Positions 6,638-10,554 of a stretch of DNA of 10,554 nt are shown piece after piece. A program made the translations under genes and the position numbers. The stretch comes from an uncultured beta proteobacterium. GTDB lineage: Bacteria > Pseudomonadota > Gammaproteobacteria > Burkholderiales > Rhodocyclaceae. Numbering within the stretch: position 1 is the stretch's first letter; each line of letters begins with the position of its first letter. The notes under the pieces were generated by a model, which was not told where the DNA came from, did not search any database, and was given only the letters and a program-made list of their open reading frames with translations. The DNA lies in contig CAIYYE010000187.1 of NCBI GenBank assembly GCA_903930395.1, positions 1 to 10,554 of the forward strand. The letters run 5' to 3'.

Positions 6638-7426
6638 TTGTCAGAAGCTGTCAGCGGGCCGGCCAAAACACCCGGCACCATCCAGGTCATCGAGCGCATG
6701 ATGTCGCTACTCGATGCCCTTGCCGCGTCCCCGGATGCGGCCAGCCTGAAGCATCTGGCCCAGGCCACCGACCTCCATCCGTCAACAGCGCATCGCATTC
6801 TGGCCGCCATGAGCGCCGCGCGCTTTGTCGAACGCCAGGATGCCGGCACCTATCGCCTCGGTATCCGCCTGCTCGAACTCGGTGGCATCGTCAAATCCCG
6901 GATCAACATGCGTGAAGTGGCCCTGCCCTTCATGCAGGAACTGCACGAAAAAATCGGCGAGGCCATCAACCTCGGCGCCCGCCATGAAGACGAAATCGTC
7001 TATCTCGAACGCACCTCGTCGGGTCGCGCCCTGGTTCGCGTCGTTTATCTGGTTGGCGGCCGCGCGCCGCTTCACCTGACCTCGCTCGGCAAGCTCTTCC
7101 TGGCCGCGGAAAGCGCCCAGAAAGTACGCGATTACGCCAAACGGACCGGCCTGCCCGGCAAGACCCCGCATTCGCTGACCAGCCTCGTGACACTGGAAAA
7201 AGAACTCGACAAGGTCCGTCGCCACGGCATCGCCTACGACGACGAAGAAGCCGAGCTCGGCCTCAAGTGCGTCGCTGCGCCCATCCATGACGACGAAGGT
7301 AATGTTGTTGCCGCGCTTTCCGTCTCTGCACCGGCCGACCGGCACGATCCCGACTGGGCTCGCCTGGTCAAGCAAACGGCCGATGCCGTCTCAAAAACCC
7401 TGGGTTACACCGGCCAGAAAAAATAA
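6638..7426 (+). CDS. IclR-family transcriptional regulator, probable regulator of the lactate operon
   Basis: A 262-residue DNA-binding regulator of the IclR family. The N-terminal winged helix-turn-helix spans about 14-75, with LKHLAQATDLHPSTAHRIL (37-55) as the helix-turn-helix and TYRLG (71-75) as the wing. The effector domain fills about 85-255 and shows the family patches LTSLGKLFLA (147-156), GIAYDDEEAELGLKCVAAPI (197-216) and VVAALSVSAP (223-232). Translation appears to start at a TTG supported by AAGGAA just upstream. It is divergent from lutA, the classic arrangement for a local regulator, although the known Bacillus LutR belongs to the GntR family. Whether it activates or represses, and whether lactate or another 2-hydroxyacid is the ligand, cannot be told from sequence. 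The 3' end overlaps the terminator of the convergent pbpG gene. Confidence 0.93.
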   Translation: MSEAVSGPAKTPGTIQVIERMMSLLDALAASPDAASLKHLAQATDLHPSTAHRILAAMSAARFVERQDAGTYRLGIRLLELGGIVKSRINMREVALPFMQELHEKIGEAINLGARHEDEIVYLERTSSGRALVRVVYLVGGRAPLHLTSLGKLFLAAESAQKVRDYAKRTGLPGKTPHSLTSLVTLEKELDKVRRHGIAYDDEEAELGLKCVAAPIHDDEGNVVAALSVSAPADRHDPDWARLVKQTADAVSKTLGYTGQKK

Positions 7427-7446
7427 AGGCCGCACACGGCGGCCTT
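7418..7446 (-). terminator. Rho-independent terminator of the pbpG-type gene
   Basis: On the - strand an 8-bp perfect stem, AAGGCCGC / GCGGCCTT (7439-7446 and 7426-7433), closes a five-base loop and is followed by TATTTTTT (7425-7418). It lies 20 bases past the endopeptidase stop. The U-run is templated by the Lys-Lys-stop codons of the iclR gene. On the + strand the same hairpin has no T-run, so it would be at best a weak terminator for iclR. Confidence 0.85.
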
Positions 7447-7465
7447 GGGTAATGCTCTCGAGCGA

Positions 7466-8509
7466 TCAGGCCCGACGACGCTCTGCCACCAGGCTGGCAC
7501 TTTCCATCCAGCGCTTGATCCGGTTGGCATCACCGACACGAGTCATCTTGCCCTGCGAATCGAGTAGCACGATAACAACTGGCTTGTCCGCCACGCGGGC
7601 CTGCATGACCAGGCAACGACCGGCCTCGGAAATATAGCCGGTCTTCGAAACCCCGATTTCCCAGGTATCGCTGCGCACCAGCGCATTGGTGTTGTGGAAG
7701 TCACGAATCCGCCCGTTCAGTTCGACCTTGGCTTCGGCCGTCGTCGAATAGTTGCGGATTTCCGGGTAACGAGCTGCCGCGGCGACCATGCGGGCCAGGT
7801 CATGTGCCGTCGACACGTTGTTGCTGGAAAGGCCGGTCGGCTCTTCGAAACGGCTGTTGTACATACCCAGGGACTGCGCCTTCTTGTTCATTGCCTGGAC
7901 GAAGGCCGGCATACCACCCGGATAGTGCCGTCCCAGCGCATGCGCGGCACGATTTTCCGAGGACATCAGGGCCAGCAGCATGGCCGCTTCGCGCGTCATC
8001 GTCGTACCGACCGGCAAGCGGGAACGCGTGCCCTTGAGGCCATCGACATCCTCGTCACCAATCGCTATGAGTTCCTGCAGATCAGGCTTGGCATCAAGCA
8101 CGACCATCGCAGTCATGAGCTTGGAAATGGAGGCGATCGGCACCACCATGTCGGGATGCTTTTCGAGCATGACCTGTCCGTTGCTCTGATCAATAACCAG
8201 CGCCGATGCCGAATAGAGCGCCAGACGCCCGGTATCCATGGCGGCCAGGGCCGCATGGCGAACATGCTTTTTGGATGAGGTTTGGGCCAGATGCGATTTT
8301 TGTGCGGCACCAGTTGATGCCTTTTCGCCGGAAACTGCCTTGCCGGCGACTTTACGCTTCGCTTTGGGCGTCGCCGATTTGGCGTCTGCGGGTGCCTTCT
8401 TGGCCGTCTGTTGCTCGGTCTTCTTGACGGAAGCCGCCGACAGCGGCGCCTGGGTACTCAGCCCGAGCAGGGCGACGACCAGCAAGGCCGCCTTCAATTT
8501 ATGCTTCAT
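7466..8509 (-). CDS. pbpG: D-alanyl-D-alanine endopeptidase, PBP7 type (peptidase S11)
   Basis: A 347-residue periplasmic penicillin-binding protein of the S11 family, which cleaves D-Ala-meso-diaminopimelate cross-links in peptidoglycan. A signal peptide is clear: Lys-rich start, hydrophobic 7-17, and a likely cleavage near 24-26 (LSA-A). Catalytic motifs are SxxK at 127-130 (SISK), SxN at 184-186 (SEN) and KTG at 289-291. Between the signal and the domain lies a Lys/Ala/Ser/Thr-rich stretch (about 28-85), absent from E. coli PBP7, probably an unstructured cationic linker or wall-contact region. There is no C-terminal amphipathic anchor as in PBP5/6; the protein ends in RRRA. AGGAGG at 8516-8521 is placed six bases before the ATG. 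Family call is firm; PBP7 rather than a DacA-type carboxypeptidase is supported by domain size and motif spacing. Confidence 0.92.
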   Translation of the reverse strand: MKHKLKAALLVVALLGLSTQAPLSAASVKKTEQQTAKKAPADAKSATPKAKRKVAGKAVSGEKASTGAAQKSHLAQTSSKKHVRHAALAAMDTGRLALYSASALVIDQSNGQVMLEKHPDMVVPIASISKLMTAMVVLDAKPDLQELIAIGDEDVDGLKGTRSRLPVGTTMTREAAMLLALMSSENRAAHALGRHYPGGMPAFVQAMNKKAQSLGMYNSRFEEPTGLSSNNVSTAHDLARMVAAAARYPEIRNYSTTAEAKVELNGRIRDFHNTNALVRSDTWEIGVSKTGYISEAGRCLVMQARVADKPVVIVLLDSQGKMTRVGDANRIKRWMESASLVAERRRA

Positions 8510-8515
8510 TCACAA

Positions 8516-8560
8516 CCTCCTGCCAACATCGGTTGAATTTTACCTTAGTTTAGCAGGAGG
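8516..8560 (-). repeat. Inverted repeat that can sequester the pbpG ribosome binding site
   Basis: GCAGGAGG at 8553-8560 and CCTCCTGC at 8516-8523 (+ strand) are perfect 8-base complements separated by 29 bases. In RNA of the pbpG strand the 3' arm contains the AGGAGG ribosome binding site, so pairing would hide it. The repeat is seen directly; regulation is inference. Confidence 0.6.
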
Positions 8561-8574
8561 CCACGAAATAACAA
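8547..8574 (-). promoter_or_regulatory. Candidate sigma-70 promoter for pbpG
   Basis: On the - strand, TTGTTA (8574-8569), a 16-base spacer, and TAAACT (8552-8547) preceded by TGC, an extended -10 feature. Each hexamer matches 4 of 6 consensus bases. The start would fall near 8540, giving a leader of about 30 bases that excludes the upstream arm of the inverted repeat. An AT-rich stretch upstream (8566-8602) could serve as an UP-like element. No terminator for the preceding malic enzyme gene is visible in this gap. Confidence 0.35.
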
Positions 8575-8613
8575 TAAAAATAGATAGATACAACAACAAC
8601 TTAAAGCAAGCAG

Positions 8614-10554
8614 TTATCCTGCATCAACAACCGTCAGCGCGGTCATATTGACAATTCGCCGCACGGTCGCCGTCGGCGTCAGGATATTGACCGGCTTGGC
8701 TGCACCAAGAAGGATGGGCCCGATGGTCAGATTGTCGCCAGCCGCCACTTTCAGCAGGTTGAACGAGATGTTGGCCGCATCGAGCGTCGGCATGACCAGC
8801 AGGTTGGCCTGCCCCTTCAGACGGGAGTTGGGGAAGGCGCTCTGGCGAATGCGCTCATCCAGGGCGGCGTCGCCGTGCATTTCGCCTTCAACTTCGAGAT
8901 CGGGCGCCCTCTGGTTGAGGATGGCCAGCACATCGCGCATCTTGATCGAGGTCGGGGTGTTTTCCGTACCGAAGGTCGAATGCGAGAGCAGCGCGACCTT
9001 GGGCTGGATGCCGAAATTGCGGATTTCCTGGGCGGCGAGCAAGGTCATGTCGGCCAGTTGCTCGGCAGTCGGGTCGTAATTCACGTAGGTATCGCCAATG
9101 AAGACCGTGCGGCCGGGCAGCATGAGGAGGTTCATGGCGTAGCAGCGATCAACGCCGGCCTGGTTGCCGATGACGCTCTCGACGTAGTGGCGATGTGTTT
9201 CATGGCGACCAAAGGTGCCGCAGATGAGTCCGTCAGCGTAGCCGAGGTGCACCATGAGCGAGCCGTAGAGCGTCGCGCGGCGACGAATTTCGCGGCGGGC
9301 GAACTCGGGCGAAACGCCCTTGCGCTCCATCAGGCGGTGATAGGCCGTGGCGAATTCGTCGAAATGTTGCTCGAAAAACTCGCAGTTGTCGGCGTGAATC
9401 ACCTCGAAATCTTCACCTTCGCGGATGCGCAGGCCGGCCGCCTCGATACGGCGATTGATTTCACTCGGCCGACCGATGAGGACGGGGCGCGCAATGCCTT
9501 CGTCGCGAATGACCTGGATGGCGCGTAGCACGCGTTCGTCCTCGCCTTCCGAGAAGACAATGCGCTTGGGCGCCATCTTGGCCTGCGAGAAGACCGGCTT
9601 CATGATCATGCCGGAGTGGTACACGAATTCGTTCAGGCCCTGGATGTAGGCATCCCAGTCCTTGATCGGCCGCGTGGCGACGCCAGAATCCATGCCAGCG
9701 CGGGCGACGGCCGGGGCGATCTTGACGATGAGGCGCGGGTCGAAGGGGTTGGGGATCAGGTATTCCGGGCCGAAGCTCGCCACCTTCTCGCCATAGGCGC
9801 GGGCCGCGACTTCCGACTGCTCGGCGCGGGCCAGTTCGGCGATGGCTTTCACGGCCGCCATCTTCATTTCTTCGGTAATCGTCGTCGCCCCGACATCGAG
9901 GGCGCCGCGGAAGATGAAGGGGAAGCACAGCACGTTGTTGACCTGGTTCGGGTAATCCGAGCGGCCGGTGCAGATGATGGCGTCGTTGCGCACGCTCTTC
10001 ACCAGCTCCGGCGTAATTTCCGGCGTCGGGTTGGCCAGCGCCATGATCAGCGGATTGGCCGCCATTTTGGCGACCATCTCCGGCTTCAGGACACCACCCG
10101 CCGACAGACCGAGGAAAACATCGGCATCGGCAATCACTTCGCCCAGTGTCCGGGCATCCGTCACCTTGGCGTAGCGCGCCTTGATTTCGTCCATTTCTTC
10201 GATGCGACCTTCGTAGACCAGGCCCTTGATGTCGGTCACCCAGATATTGCTGGGCGGCGCACCGAGCATGACGAGCAGGTCGAGGCAGGCCAGCGCAGCC
10301 GCGCCGGCTCCCGACGTGACGATCTTGACCTTGGAAAGATCCTTGCCGATCAGGTGCAGGCCATTGAGGACAGCGGCGCCGACGACGATGGCCGTGCCGT
10401 GCTGGTCATCATGGAAAACGGGAATCTTCATGCGCTCGCGCAGCTTCTTCTCGATATAGAAGCATTCGGGCGCCTTGATGTCTTCGAGGTTGATGCCACC
10501 GAAGGTCGGTTCGAGCGAGGCGATGGTGTCGATCAGCTTGTCCGGGTCGCGCTC
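8614..10554 (-). CDS. maeB: NADP-dependent malic enzyme with C-terminal phosphotransacetylase-like domain (5' end outside window)
   Basis: Oxidative decarboxylation of malate to pyruvate with NADP reduction, cytoplasmic. The frame is open to the window edge; 646 residues are visible and about 110 N-terminal residues are missing compared with the usual 750-770. The ATG at 10431 is an internal Met, since conserved malic-enzyme sequence (LEPTFGGINLEDI, window residues 14-26) precedes it. Seen in order are FHDDQHGTA (47-55, metal and substrate site), the dinucleotide motif GAGAAA (82-87) and NPTPE (175-179), then from about residue 323 a phosphotransacetylase-like domain starting KRIVFSEGEDERVLRA. 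In MaeB-type enzymes this tail is usually regulatory (acetyl-CoA response) and not an active transacetylase. It precedes pbpG by 104 bases on the same strand. Cofactor preference is by family, not proven here. Confidence 0.94.
   Translation of the reverse strand, partial: ERDPDKLIDTIASLEPTFGGINLEDIKAPECFYIEKKLRERMKIPVFHDDQHGTAIVVGAAVLNGLHLIGKDLSKVKIVTSGAGAAALACLDLLVMLGAPPSNIWVTDIKGLVYEGRIEEMDEIKARYAKVTDARTLGEVIADADVFLGLSAGGVLKPEMVAKMAANPLIMALANPTPEITPELVKSVRNDAIICTGRSDYPNQVNNVLCFPFIFRGALDVGATTITEEMKMAAVKAIAELARAEQSEVAARAYGEKVASFGPEYLIPNPFDPRLIVKIAPAVARAGMDSGVATRPIKDWDAYIQGLNEFVYHSGMIMKPVFSQAKMAPKRIVFSEGEDERVLRAIQVIRDEGIARPVLIGRPSEINRRIEAAGLRIREGEDFEVIHADNCEFFEQHFDEFATAYHRLMERKGVSPEFARREIRRRATLYGSLMVHLGYADGLICGTFGRHETHRHYVESVIGNQAGVDRCYAMNLLMLPGRTVFIGDTYVNYDPTAEQLADMTLLAAQEIRNFGIQPKVALLSHSTFGTENTPTSIKMRDVLAILNQRAPDLEVEGEMHGDAALDERIRQSAFPNSRLKGQANLLVMPTLDAANISFNLLKVAAGDNLTIGPILLGAAKPVNILTPTATVRRIVNMTALTVVDAG

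Noticed and set aside
8569..8602. Short repeats (TAGA and CAA units) between maeB and pbpG as a repeat array or CRISPR
   Set aside because: They are three- to four-base units with only two or three copies in AT-rich sequence, with no spacers.
8875..9528. 217-codon + strand frame opposite the malic enzyme gene
   Set aside because: It is antisense to the conserved phosphotransacetylase-like domain, with no ribosome site or recognisable motif.

Overview
The window is GC-rich and gene-dense, with overlapping genes and short intergenic gaps throughout. Gene content and protein style (PiT transporter with a DUF47 partner, LutABC lactate oxidation, PBP7-type endopeptidase with a Lys/Ala-rich linker, MaeB-type malic enzyme fused to a phosphotransacetylase domain) suggest a betaproteobacterium, perhaps of the Rhodocyclales. 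That placement is inference from protein character only. I see no phage, insertion sequence, CRISPR, tRNA or rRNA.

Left block, + strand (1-1856): the 3' part of a PiT-family phosphate transporter gene, a DUF47/PhoU-like accessory protein (ATGA overlap) and a short PlsC-superfamily acyltransferase (TGATG overlap). The three look translationally coupled.

Central block, - strand (6567 down to 1878): a six-gene operon read lutA, lutB, a truncated aldehyde-dehydrogenase-like gene, a D-2-hydroxyacid dehydrogenase, lutC and a small S4 RNA-binding protein. Genes overlap by 1-4 bases or lie 2 bases apart. LutABC is the iron-sulfur L-lactate oxidation system. Here lutB and lutC are separated by two redox-type genes, one an ALDH fold that stops before its catalytic domain. 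An IclR-family regulator (6638-7426, +) is divergent from lutA across a 70-base region and is the natural candidate regulator.

Right block, - strand (7466-10554): a PBP7/PbpG-type D,D-endopeptidase with a clear intrinsic terminator, and upstream of it the C-terminal 646 residues of a malic enzyme with a phosphotransacetylase-like tail (5' end outside the window). The 104-base gap between them holds a perfect 8-bp inverted repeat, one arm of which is the pbpG ribosome binding site.

The metabolic theme is lactate and C3/C4 acid use: LutABC would deliver pyruvate, the hydroxyacid dehydrogenase would interconvert a 2-hydroxyacid and a 2-oxoacid, and the malic enzyme links malate and pyruvate. 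The most unusual item is the conserved-looking but catalytically incomplete ALDH in the lactate operon.
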